Assembly (NCBI GenBank): GCA_023459875.1
Contig: JAEWRY010000031.1
Span: 1 to 8,426, forward strand
DNA length: 8,426 nucleotides
Direction of reading: 5' to 3'
Origin: Bacillota bacterium
GTDB lineage: Bacteria; Bacillota; Clostridia; Oscillospirales; Oscillospiraceae
Shown piece after piece: positions 1-6,613 of the stretch; within the stretch, counting starts at the first letter, position 1, and every line of letters starts with the position of its first letter. The position numbers and the translations under genes are program-made. Below the pieces are notes generated by a model, which was not told the origin of the DNA, made no database searches, and saw only the letters and a list, made by a program, of their open reading frames with translations.

Positions 1-127
1 CGGCTGCGGCTTCACCCGCGAGTATCCCTTCGAGCGCTATATGCGCGACGCGAAGATCACCGAGATCTACGAAGGCACCTCCGAAGTCCAGCGTATGGTT
101 ATTGCCGGCGCAATGGGCGTGAAGTAA
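1..127 (+). CDS. Acyl-CoA dehydrogenase, butyryl-CoA dehydrogenase type (C-terminal 41 residues only)
   Basis: The reading frame enters at base 2 and ends at TAA 125-127; everything upstream lies outside the window. The visible tail contains the family signature ITEIYEGTSEVQRMVIAG. In this family the Glu of the IYEGT motif (codon 71-73) is the base that removes the alpha proton of the acyl-CoA, and the following TSEVQR belongs to the last helices of the C-terminal domain. The ending AGAMGVK is typical of short-chain (butyryl-CoA) dehydrogenases of butyrate-forming clostridia, which act with electron-transferring flavoprotein EtfAB in the cytoplasm. Substrate length cannot be proven from 41 residues, so bcd is likely but other acyl-CoA dehydrogenases remain possible. 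The gene is followed by a strong terminator at 157-194 and is the last gene of its transcription unit. Confidence 0.88.
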   Translation, partial: GCGFTREYPFERYMRDAKITEIYEGTSEVQRMVIAGAMGVK

Positions 128-156
128 GTCAGTTCCTCCCTGTTTCCCCTCTTAAC

Positions 157-194
157 TTAAGTGCCCGGCGGACTTTGGTCCGCCGGGCATTTAA
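157..194 (+). terminator. Rho-independent terminator of the acyl-CoA dehydrogenase gene
   Basis: GCCCGGCGGA (163-172) pairs perfectly with TCCGCCGGGC (179-188) around loop CTTTGG. The stem extends through an A/T-rich base (157-162 with 189-194, one G-T wobble), giving ATTTAAA on the plus side and TTAAGT-type sequence on the other. It lies 30 bases after the stop codon. The flanking A/T tracts would allow weak function in both directions. Confidence 0.85.
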
Positions 195-313
195 ATGTTC
201 CAGGGGTATCCAATACCCCTTGGATACGCGGCATATAGCCGCGACAGACTGCCAAAAACATGGTTTTTCGGCAAAACGATAAGATAGAAGCGGCTCTCTG
301 GAGCCGCACAAAG

Positions 314-348
314 AGTGCCTAGCGGGAAGTGAATTCCCGCTAGGCACT
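314..348. repeat. Perfect 15-bp inverted repeat
   Basis: AGTGCCTAGCGGGAA (314-328) is the exact reverse complement of TTCCCGCTAGGCACT (334-348), with loop GTGAA. It is the longest perfect stem of cluster 1. There is no U-tract on either side, which argues against a simple intrinsic terminator. Confidence 0.85.
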
Positions 349-394
349 GGTATTTAATGTCCACTGAACAAATGCGATTTCCGAATGGCATTTG

Positions 395-447
395 CCGAAA
401 GGGTAAAAATCACCCTTTCGGGCGGCAAAACAAGACTGTTTTGCCGC
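395..447. repeat. Two directly abutting perfect hairpins
   Basis: CCGAAAGGGT (395-404) pairs with ACCCTTTCGG (412-421) around a 7-base A-rich loop. The very next base starts GCGGCAAAACA (422-432), which pairs with TGTTTTGCCGC (437-447) around AGAC. Both stems are perfect and no spacer separates them, the same end-to-end tiling as in the cluster at 8144-8413. Confidence 0.82.
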
Positions 448-584
448 TTCAGATACATTGATATGATTATATTTTTGTTTTATTCAGCGGATATTATTTA
501 ACCTTTTCGGATTTCGTCACGTAAGCGCAACGCAAAATCCGCAAAAGCTTTTCCACAAGTTGAACGCGGAATATAGCCGCGATA

Positions 585-623
585 CCTCCGGTTCCGCCGC
601 ACCGCGGCGGAACCGCTGGGAGG
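585..623. repeat. GC-rich hairpin with three-base loop
   Basis: GGTTCCGCCGC (590-600) and GCGGCGGAACC (604-614) pair perfectly around ACC. An outer CCTCC (585-589) pairs with GGAGG (619-623) across a four-base one-sided bulge (615-618). No U-tract follows within the stem's reach. Confidence 0.75.
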
Positions 624-640
624 CTTTTCAGGTCAGGCTG

Positions 641-672
641 TCATTCTGAGGAAGCTTCGCTGCCGAAGAATC
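641..672. repeat. REP-like palindrome (TCATTCTGAG...GAAGAATC type)
   Basis: ATTCT (643-647) pairs with AGAAT (667-671). Inside it, GA (648-649) faces GA (665-666) as a tandem G-A mismatch, then GG (650-651) pairs with CC (663-664) and AGC (653-655) with GCT (659-661) around TTC. From memory, palindromes with the ends TCATTCTGAG and GAAGAATC recur between genes in many unrelated bacterial genomes. That makes this the one element here likely to belong to a known dispersed REP-like class. Copy number in this genome cannot be seen from one window. Confidence 0.55.
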
Positions 673-696
673 TTAACCCGCCTGCTGAGCTGAAAA

Positions 697-724
697 CGCC
701 CCGGCGGAATTTTCAGCCGGGGCG
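697..724 (-). terminator. Rho-independent terminator of the MATE gene
   Basis: CGCCCCGGC (697-705) pairs perfectly with GCCGGGGCG (716-724). Read on the minus strand the stem is followed at once by TTTTCAG (696-690), a U-tract, and it starts 13 bases after the MATE stop codon at 738-740. A second pairing, CTGAAAA (690-696) with TTTTCAG, overlaps it. Confidence 0.85.
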
Positions 725-737
725 AGGGGTGTGTACT

Positions 738-2102
738 CTATTGGCTCTGCCGCTCTTCCAGAGGCAGAATTTTCGCTTTATAAATGTGCCGGTAGAGGAA
801 GAAGGACACCGCCGCCGCGGAAGCGTCCGCCATGGGCAGGGAGAGCCAGACGAGATTCGGGTTCACAAGGCAGATCACATAGGAAACAGGAAGCACGACG
901 ATAAGCTGCCGGATGACCGAGACGAAAAGAGAGAGCATGGGCGCGCCCAGGGCCTGAAACGCCGAGGAGAAGATGACCGTAACGGCCGCGATGGGGAAGG
1001 AGACGGCGATGATGCGCAGGGCCGGGACGCCGGACGCCAGAATTTCCTCCGTGGGATTGAACATAGCCAGGAGCGGTCCCGGGAAAACTTGAAAAAGAAT
1101 GGTTCCGCCCAGCATTACCGCGATGGCGATGGCCATCGCGAACCGTACGGTGTCCGTGATCCGCTTTGGATGACCGGCTCCGTAGTTGTACCCGATGATG
1201 GGGACCATGCCCGTGTTGAGGCCGAAAACGGGCATGTACGCAAAGGCCTGGAGTTTGAAATAAGCGCCCAGAATAAAGACCAGCGTGTCCGAATAGACGC
1301 CCAGAATCTTGTTCATGCCCGCGAGCATCACGGTGACCAGAATCTGGGTGATGATGGCGGGAAAGCCGATGCGGTAAATATCCCGGATGGTGCGCGGGCA
1401 GGGGCGGAATTTGCGCAGGTGGAGCCGAAGCTCCTTCACCCGGGCGACCAGGAAGATTCCGAGAAGAGCGCCCAAGATCTGTCCGCCCACGGTGGCGATG
1501 GCAGCGCCACGGATTCCCATGACCGGGAAGGGGCCGATGCCGAAAATCAGGACGGGGTCGAAGATGAGGTTAAACACCACGCCCACGCCCTGGATCATCA
1601 TATAGCCCGTGGCGTGTCCCGTGGCCTGGAGCACCCGCTCTCCCGCGAACTGGAGGCACATACCCACCGAGCAGCAGCACACGATGCCGAGATATTGGCT
1701 GCCGTAATCGACGATCTGCGCATCGCTTGTAAAGTAAGTCAAAAAGGTACCGGTTCCCAAAAGGCCGAAGAGGAAGAAGAGCGCGAAACAGACGAGATAG
1801 ATGAGGTAGCCATTCAGGGCCACGGCGTTCGCGTCCTCATAGCGCCGCTCGCCCAGCCGGCGGGATAAAATGGCGTTAACACCCACGCCGGTGCCCACGC
1901 AGATGGCGATCATAAAGGACTGGACGGGGAAGGCGTAGGACACGGAGAGAAAGGCCTTTTCGTTGATCTGTGCCACAAAAATGGAATCGACCAGATTATA
2001 AAGAGCCTGAATGAGCATGGAGAGCATCACGGGCCAGGACATCTGGATGAGCAGGCGCTTGACGGGCATAGAGCCCATTTTATTGGTTTCGGCTTGTTCC
2101 AA
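738..2102 (-). CDS. MATE-family multidrug/toxin efflux transporter (MepA/NorM-like)
   Basis: A 454-residue polytopic membrane protein, the usual MATE length, predicted to export organic cations or other small molecules in exchange for Na+ or H+. Its opening NKMGSMPVKRLLIQMSWP and the following SMLIQALYNLVDSIFV (28-43) are characteristic of the clostridial MepA-like branch. The internal twofold repeat of the fold is visible: residues 21-45 resemble 245-270, and 61-92 (QSFMIAICVGTGVGVNAILS...GERRYED) resemble 285-315 (QAFAYMPVFGLNTGMVPIIG...GAGHPKR). About 12 hydrophobic segments fit two six-helix lobes, with Asp39 in helix 1. I chose the TTG at 2100-2102 because AGAGAGGAAG lies six bases upstream and family proteins begin there; an ATG at 2157-2159 would add 19 unusual residues. 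It lies 117 bases after the dehydratase-like gene with no U-tract terminator between, so co-transcription is likely. The substrate is unknown. Confidence 0.92.
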   Translation of the reverse strand: MEQAETNKMGSMPVKRLLIQMSWPVMLSMLIQALYNLVDSIFVAQINEKAFLSVSYAFPVQSFMIAICVGTGVGVNAILSRRLGERRYEDANAVALNGYLIYLVCFALFFLFGLLGTGTFLTYFTSDAQIVDYGSQYLGIVCCCSVGMCLQFAGERVLQATGHATGYMMIQGVGVVFNLIFDPVLIFGIGPFPVMGIRGAAIATVGGQILGALLGIFLVARVKELRLHLRKFRPCPRTIRDIYRIGFPAIITQILVTVMLAGMNKILGVYSDTLVFILGAYFKLQAFAYMPVFGLNTGMVPIIGYNYGAGHPKRITDTVRFAMAIAIAVMLGGTILFQVFPGPLLAMFNPTEEILASGVPALRIIAVSFPIAAVTVIFSSAFQALGAPMLSLFVSVIRQLIVVLPVSYVICLVNPNLVWLSLPMADASAAAVSFFLYRHIYKAKILPLEERQSQ

Positions 2103-2108
2103 GCTAAA

Positions 2109-2118
2109 CTTCCTCTCT
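2109..2118 (-). promoter_or_regulatory. Ribosome binding site that fixes a TTG start for the MATE gene
   Basis: AGAGAGGAAG on the minus strand ends six bases before TTG 2102-2100. The upstream in-frame ATG (2159-2157) is preceded by no comparable purine-rich site. Confidence 0.7.
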
Positions 2119-2147
2119 GTGTACGCCCTGCCGCAATGGCTCCATGG

Positions 2148-2204
2148 GGGAAAGCGCATATAAGCGAGCGCTTCCCGCGACTGATTCCGCTAGTAGGAAC
2201 TCAG
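2148..2204. repeat. Two intercistronic hairpins between the dehydratase-like gene and the MATE gene
   Basis: GGGAAAGCGC (2148-2157) pairs with GCGCTTCCC (2168-2176) with one bulged A. CTGATTCC (2181-2188) pairs with GGAA plus TCAG (2196-2204) with one bulged C. Neither is followed by a U-tract on the minus strand, so they look like RNA processing or stability structures, or members of the local hairpin population, rather than terminators. Confidence 0.6.
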
Positions 2205-2219
2205 ATGCCGGATGACCGC

Positions 2220-3536
2220 TCAAACGCCCGCGGTTTCCTCAGCCGGCGCGCCAAGAGGCTCCTGTGCCGTCTTGAAGACGCCCCGCCTGGCGTTAGCCAG
2301 CATCAGCTTAATCCGGTTTTCCTGATTGATGCGGGTGGCGCCGGGGTCGTAGTCGATGGCCACGATGTTGGAGGTCGGGTAGTCGTCCTTGAGACGCCGA
2401 ATCATCCCCTTGCCAACCACGTGGTTGGGCAGGCAGCCAAAGGGCTGGGTGCACACGATGTTGCCGGTGCCCGACTGGATAAGCTCCAGCATCTCGGCAG
2501 TGAGGAGCCACCCCTCGCCCATCTTGTTGCCGTCGCCCAGATACCCCTTAACCAGCGAATGCAGGTGAGAGAACGGCTCGGGGGCGCGGAAGCGCCCGGA
2601 GGCGCCGATGGCCTCGATCATCGCCCGCTGGCAGCGCTCCACATAGAGCTTGAACGCCCGGACGAGCATCTGCTTGAGCCATTTCCCCCCGTAGAGGTCC
2701 ACATCCACGTCCCGGTTGTAAATTTTGAAGATGAGAAAGTCGATGAGGCCCGGAACCACCGGCTCGGCGCCCTCGGAGAGCAGGAATTTCTCCAGATTGT
2801 TGTTGCCCAGGGGAGAGTATTTGATGTAAATTTCGCCCACCACGCCCACGCGGGGCTTGGCCTCGCCCGACACGGGGATTTGGGCGAAGTCCGCGACGAT
2901 TTTGGGAATGATGGCCTTCACACTGCCATAGGTGAGGCCCTTGCCCTCGTTAAAATACGAGAGCAGATTCTTTTCCCAGCGGGCGATGAGCTCGTCGGTT
3001 GCGCCGGGAGTTACCTCGTAGGGCCGGGTCTGGTTGGCGATGTGTATGATGGTGTCCCCGTAGATCACCGCGAAAATCAGCTTGCGGATGACGGGAATGC
3101 TGAGCTTAAAGCCCGGATTTTTCTCCAGGCCCGAAAGGTTCACCGAAACCACGGGAATATAGCTCAAATCGGCCTTTTCCAGAGCCTTGCGCAGCAGGTG
3201 GATGTAGTTTGAGGCCCGGCAGCCGCCGCCGGTCTGGGTGATGAGCAGGGCGACCTTATGGGGGTCGTAGCCGCCGTGCTTGACCGCGTCGATGAGCTGG
3301 CCGATGACCAGCAGAGCGGGGTAGCAGGTGTCGTTATGGACGTACTTGAGGCCCTCGTCAACAATTCCCCGGTGGTTCGTGGTGAGCATGTCCACCTTAT
3401 AGCCCTCGCTGATAAAAATCTGCTGCATCATAGAAAAATGCAAAGGCAGCATCTGGGGCATGAGAAGGGTATATTCCTCTTTCATTTTCTCGGTGAAGAG
3501 AAGCCGTCCTGTTTCGTCATAAATCAGTTCCGCCAT
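2220..3536 (-). CDS. 2-hydroxyacyl-CoA dehydratase-related protein (COG3581 type), PlsR-like partner of the activase
   Basis: A 438-residue cytoplasmic protein matching the C-terminal module of the large clostridial acyl-CoA dehydratase activase-related proteins. Recognisable blocks are LLMPQMLPLHFSMMQQIF (24-41), YVHNDTCYPALLVIGQL (65-81), LITQTGGGCRASNYIHL (98-114), GVVGEIYIKYSPLGNNNLE (231-249), IVCTQPFGCLPNHVVGKG (360-377) and DYDPGATRINQENR (395-408). Cys71, Cys106 and Cys362/Cys368 sit in the conserved blocks and are candidate Fe-S or active-site ligands. The start is the ATG at 3536-3534, with GGAGG five bases upstream; a TTG four codons earlier lies inside that site. It follows the activase gene after 64 bases. 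The predicted role is ATP-driven low-potential reduction together with the activase. Domain order and the two-gene layout match plsA-plsR of C. perfringens, where the pair makes plasmalogens from diacyl lipids. That function is inferred, because related paralogues of unknown role exist. Confidence 0.85.
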   Translation of the reverse strand: MAELIYDETGRLLFTEKMKEEYTLLMPQMLPLHFSMMQQIFISEGYKVDMLTTNHRGIVDEGLKYVHNDTCYPALLVIGQLIDAVKHGGYDPHKVALLITQTGGGCRASNYIHLLRKALEKADLSYIPVVSVNLSGLEKNPGFKLSIPVIRKLIFAVIYGDTIIHIANQTRPYEVTPGATDELIARWEKNLLSYFNEGKGLTYGSVKAIIPKIVADFAQIPVSGEAKPRVGVVGEIYIKYSPLGNNNLEKFLLSEGAEPVVPGLIDFLIFKIYNRDVDVDLYGGKWLKQMLVRAFKLYVERCQRAMIEAIGASGRFRAPEPFSHLHSLVKGYLGDGNKMGEGWLLTAEMLELIQSGTGNIVCTQPFGCLPNHVVGKGMIRRLKDDYPTSNIVAIDYDPGATRINQENRIKLMLANARRGVFKTAQEPLGAPAEETAGV

Positions 3537-3557
3537 AGTATCCTCCAAAGAGTTTTG

Positions 3558-3597
3558 CCGGGCGCTGGGCAGTGCGGTTTTTGCCGAGCGCTCCCGG
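3558..3597. repeat. Intercistronic hairpin between the activase and its partner
   Basis: CCGGG plus CGCT (3558-3566) pairs with AGCG (3587-3590) and CCCGG (3593-3597), with a two-base CT bulge. It fills most of the 64-base gap between the two genes. On the minus strand no U-tract follows, so it could set relative expression through RNA stability rather than stop transcription. Confidence 0.5.
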
Positions 3598-3600
3598 ACG

Positions 3601-6537
3601 TTAACGCTTTTCCCGGCGGGCCTCGATCGCCGCCATCAGGCTGCGGATGCGGATCTTGACCGCGCCCAGGTTGTTGATATCGTCAATTTTCAGCTGAGTA
3701 TAGAGCTTGCCGCCCGACTCCAGAATGGAGCGGACCTCGTCTCCGGTGATGGCGTCGATCCCGCACCCGAAGGACACCATCTGAATGAGGTTCATGTCGT
3801 CCTGGGTGCAGACGTAGCGGGCCGCGTTGTACATGCGGCTGTGGTAAGTCCACTGGTTGAGCACCTTCCGAGGGGACTTGTCCATCAGATAGGACACCGA
3901 ATCCTCGGTAATGAGCACAAAGCCCAGGGAGGTGATGAGGTCATTGATGCCGTGGTTGATCTCCGGGTCGATGTGATAGGGCCGCCCCGCCACCACCAGG
4001 ATGGGGAGAGAACGCTTCCGGGCCTCCTCGATGTACTGCCGGCTCACCTCGTGGATGTCGTTTTTATATGCGTCGTAAGCCGCGTAGGCCTTCCGTGCCG
4101 CCGCCACGGTCTCCCGCCGGGGCACCGCGAGCATCGTATCAAAATACCGGGCAGCCCGCTTTTCAAAATCTTTGGGGCGGTGAAGGCCGAAATAGGGGTA
4201 TAAAAACTTCGTCTGCTTGAGGGCGGGGATGTTGGCGGCCAGCAGCTCGGGATAGTAGGCCACCACGGGGCAGTTAAAATTGTTGTCGCCGATGCCCTCG
4301 TTAAAGTTATAAGGCATGCAGGGGTAGAAGATCGCATCCACGCCTTCCTCGATGAGGGCCTCCGTGTGGCCGTGCATCAGCTTGGCGGGGTAACAGACCG
4401 TGTCGGAGGGGATGGTGTGCTGTCCCTTGAGGTAGAGCTTCCGGGTGGACTCGGGGGAGAGGACCACCTCAAAATTGAGGCTTGTGAAAAAAGCAAACCA
4501 GAAGGGGAGATTTTCGTACGTATTAAGCCCGAAGGGCAGTCCGATCCTGCCTCGCTCCCCGGTGCCGTCCCCCTTGCCCTGAAGGGCGCGCAGACGCTTG
4601 TACTTATAAGCGAAAAGATCGGGCAGCTCGGCCTTTTCCTTGCCCGTGGGCCTTGAACAGCGGTTGCCGCTCACGAACCGTCTGCCGCCGTCAAACTGGT
4701 TGACGGTGAGGGAGCAGTGGTTGGTGCAGAGATTACAGGTGACCGGCTTGGAGCTGTGGGTGAAATGAGCGAGGGCATCGCCGGTGAGCAGGGAAGACTG
4801 CGCAAGGTTCATACTTTTAGCCGCCAGAGCGGCGCCGAAGGCGCCCATGATCCCCGCTATGGTGGGCCGAGTCACGTCGCGGCCAAGCTCCAGCTCGAAG
4901 GCACGAAGTACCGCGTCGTTTAAAAAGGTGCCGCCCTGGACCACGATGTGCTTGCCCAGAGCGTCCGCGTTGGCGGCGCGGATGACCTTGTAGACGGCGT
5001 TTTTCACAATGGAAATCGATAGTCCGGCCGAAATATCCTCCACCGAGGCGCCGTCCTTCTGGGCCTGTTTTACCGAGGAATTCATGAAAACGGTGCAGCG
5101 GGAGCCGAGATTCACGGGGTGCCCGGCGAAAAGGCCGATTTTGGAAAAGTCGGCGATTTCATATCCCAAGGCCTTGGCGAAGGTCTCGATAAAGGAGCCG
5201 CAGCCCGAGGAGCAGGCCTCGTTGAGCATGATGGAGTCCACCGCGCCTCCGCGGATTTTGAAGCACTTCATGTCCTGCCCGCCGATGTCGATGATGAAGT
5301 CCACGTCGGGCGCGAAGTGCCTCGCGGCGTTAAAGTGGGCGATGGTTTCCACAAGGCCCAGGTCGCAGGAAAAAGCGTTTTTAATAAGCTCTTCCCCGTA
5401 TCCGGTGACGGCCGCGCCCTTCATCTTCACCCGGTCTCCGCAGAGACGGTAAATTTCCCTGAGCTGTTCGAGCACAATGGCTACGGGGTCGCCCTGGTTG
5501 GAATGATAGTAAGTATAGAGAATGCCGCCGTCGGGGTTTATGAGCACCATCTTTGTGGTGGTGGAACCCGCGTCGATGCCCAGATAGGCGTCTCCCTCGT
5601 AAGAGCCGAGGTCAAGCTGCGGCGGGTGGATCTCGTTGTGGCGGGCGAGAAAATCGTCATATTCCTGCTGATTTTGAAAGAGCGGAGGCATGGTGTCCAC
5701 CAGAGTGCTGTTTTCCACACTCTTTTCCAGAGCGGCCAGGCACTGGTCGAAGGAGCGGGGCGCGAAGTCCCCGGCGCAGAGCGCGGCCCCGATGCCGGCG
5801 AAGCAGTCGCCGTCCTCAGGGAAAACGGCGTGGTCGCCGTCCAGCCCAAGGGTTTCCACGAAACGCTCCCGCAGGCCGTAGAAAAAGTGCAGAGGGCCGC
5901 CCAAAAAGACAATCTTGCCTTTGAGTTCCCTGCCCTGGGTAAGGCCCGCCACGGTCTGGTCCACCACCGCCTGAAAGATGGAGGCGGCGATGTCTTCCTT
6001 CCGCCCGCCCTGGTTTAAGATCGGCTGAATGTCGCTCTTGGCGAACACGCCGCAGCGGGAGGCGATGGGATAAATTTTCTCATGACCCAGGGAGAGCTTG
6101 TCCAGCTCTTCCACCGTCACGTTCATGAGGGTGGCCATCTGGTCGATGAAGGCGCCGGTGCCGCCCGCACAGGAGCCGTTCATCCGCTCTTCCAGGGTGC
6201 CGCCGAAAAAAATAATTTTCGCGTCCTCGCCGCCCAGCTCGATGACGGCGTCGGTATCCGGTATGTAAGCGCTCACCGCCGCGGCGGTGGCGTACACCTC
6301 CTGGACGAAATCCAGTGCGCTGGCCTTGGCCACGCCCAAACCGGCGGAGCCGGTGATCGCCAGGTGAACCTGCTGCCCGGAGAGCATGTGCTCAATGGAG
6401 TGCAGGGTCTCGCAGGCGCGTTCGCGGGCTTTGGAGTAGTGGCGCTCGTAAGAGCGGAACAGGAGCTTATTTTGTTCATCCAGCACCACAACCTTTACGG
6501 TGGTGGAGCCGATGTCGATGCCGATTTTCAGATTCAA
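3601..6537 (-). CDS. Tandem BadF/BadG/HgdC-type activase fused to DUF2229 (PlsA-like)
   Basis: A 978-residue protein with three parts. Module 1 (about 1-270) is an ASKHA ATPase: GIDIGSTTVK (6-15), ELGGEDAK (100-107), NGSCAGGTGAF (120-130) and FLGGPLHF (211-218). Module 2 (about 315-575) repeats it: LGIDAGSTTTK (319-329), IDIGGQDMK (416-424), NEACSSGCGSF (439-449) and VVQGGTF (532-538). The cluster cysteines are Cys123 and Cys162 in module 1 and Cys442 and Cys481 in module 2, both pairs 39 apart. Residues about 590-978 are a DUF2229/COG3580 domain with CNLCTNHC (601-608), Cys627, DTVCYPAKLMHGH (Cys715), YPCMPYN (Cys740), GRPYHIDPEINHGI (851-864) and SFGCGIDA (Cys925). Family activases use ATP to push an electron to a low-potential Fe-S partner, here surely the next gene. 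I prefer the TTG at 6537-6535, eight bases after AGAGAGG; the GTG at 6546-6544 overlaps that site. In many clostridia this protein and its partner are one chain of about 1,400 residues. The plasmalogen role is inferred from the plsA-plsR architecture. Confidence 0.9.
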   Translation of the reverse strand: MNLKIGIDIGSTTVKVVVLDEQNKLLFRSYERHYSKARERACETLHSIEHMLSGQQVHLAITGSAGLGVAKASALDFVQEVYATAAAVSAYIPDTDAVIELGGEDAKIIFFGGTLEERMNGSCAGGTGAFIDQMATLMNVTVEELDKLSLGHEKIYPIASRCGVFAKSDIQPILNQGGRKEDIAASIFQAVVDQTVAGLTQGRELKGKIVFLGGPLHFFYGLRERFVETLGLDGDHAVFPEDGDCFAGIGAALCAGDFAPRSFDQCLAALEKSVENSTLVDTMPPLFQNQQEYDDFLARHNEIHPPQLDLGSYEGDAYLGIDAGSTTTKMVLINPDGGILYTYYHSNQGDPVAIVLEQLREIYRLCGDRVKMKGAAVTGYGEELIKNAFSCDLGLVETIAHFNAARHFAPDVDFIIDIGGQDMKCFKIRGGAVDSIMLNEACSSGCGSFIETFAKALGYEIADFSKIGLFAGHPVNLGSRCTVFMNSSVKQAQKDGASVEDISAGLSISIVKNAVYKVIRAANADALGKHIVVQGGTFLNDAVLRAFELELGRDVTRPTIAGIMGAFGAALAAKSMNLAQSSLLTGDALAHFTHSSKPVTCNLCTNHCSLTVNQFDGGRRFVSGNRCSRPTGKEKAELPDLFAYKYKRLRALQGKGDGTGERGRIGLPFGLNTYENLPFWFAFFTSLNFEVVLSPESTRKLYLKGQHTIPSDTVCYPAKLMHGHTEALIEEGVDAIFYPCMPYNFNEGIGDNNFNCPVVAYYPELLAANIPALKQTKFLYPYFGLHRPKDFEKRAARYFDTMLAVPRRETVAAARKAYAAYDAYKNDIHEVSRQYIEEARKRSLPILVVAGRPYHIDPEINHGINDLITSLGFVLITEDSVSYLMDKSPRKVLNQWTYHSRMYNAARYVCTQDDMNLIQMVSFGCGIDAITGDEVRSILESGGKLYTQLKIDDINNLGAVKIRIRSLMAAIEARREKR

Positions 6538-6545
6538 GGGATTCA

Positions 6546-6552
6546 CCTCTCT
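6546..6552 (-). promoter_or_regulatory. Ribosome binding site favouring a TTG start for the activase gene
   Basis: AGAGAGG on the minus strand is eight bases from TTG 6537-6535. The alternative GTG (6546-6544) shares a base with the site and would have no spacing, so the TTG start is more likely. The difference is three residues. Confidence 0.6.
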
Positions 6553-6569
6553 TATCGCCTTCCCACCTG

Positions 6570-6591
6570 AAAAAATCTTCCCGGCAGGAAG
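6570..6591 (-). promoter_or_regulatory. Possible leader attenuator (short hairpin with U-tract)
   Basis: On the minus strand CTTCC (6591-6587), loop TGCCG, GGAAG (6581-6577) and A are followed by six T (6575-6570). This is a terminator-like shape in the 5' leader of the activase gene. The same CCTTCC arm can instead pair with a downstream GGAAGG (minus strand, about 6563-6558), a mutually exclusive fold. A five-base stem is weak for termination, so regulation here is speculative. Confidence 0.35.
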
Positions 6592-6613
6592 GACCGTACA
6601 ACATTATCCTGAT

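Larger units (their letters stand above)
202..623. repeat. Dense array of unrelated inverted repeats (hairpin cluster 1) in a gene-free region
   Basis: No credible gene lies between 128 and 737. This stretch instead holds a row of hairpins: 202-220 (AGGGGTA/TACCCCT), alternative 206-227 (GTATCC/GGATAC), 227-243 (CGCGGC/GCCGCG), 250-273 (10 bp, one bulge), 290-307 (GCGGCTC/GAGCCGC), 314-348 (15 bp perfect), 370-393 (AAATGC/GCATTT), 395-421 (10 bp perfect), 422-447 (11 bp perfect), 503-547 (12 bp, one bulge), 565-581 (CGCGG/CCGCG) and 585-623 (11 bp plus CCTCC/GGAGG). The stems differ in sequence, so this is not one tandemly repeated unit. Only some could be terminators, since most have no U-tract. 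It lies between convergent genes. Function is unknown. Confidence 0.8.

Noticed and set aside
191..391. Small minus-strand frame in the first intergenic region
   Set aside because: It runs straight through several perfect hairpins, has no ribosome binding site and gives no recognisable protein.
729..1868. Long open frame of 379 codons on the plus strand
   Set aside because: It lies wholly antisense to the MATE gene. Its product is low-complexity, rich in charged residues and His, Asp and Gly, has no recognisable domain, and is a typical shadow of a GC-rich gene.
2094..3212. Plus-strand frame of 372 codons
   Set aside because: Antisense shadow of the dehydratase-like gene, with no motifs and no sensible start signals.
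5119..6018. Plus-strand frame of 299 codons
   Set aside because: Antisense shadow of the activase gene.
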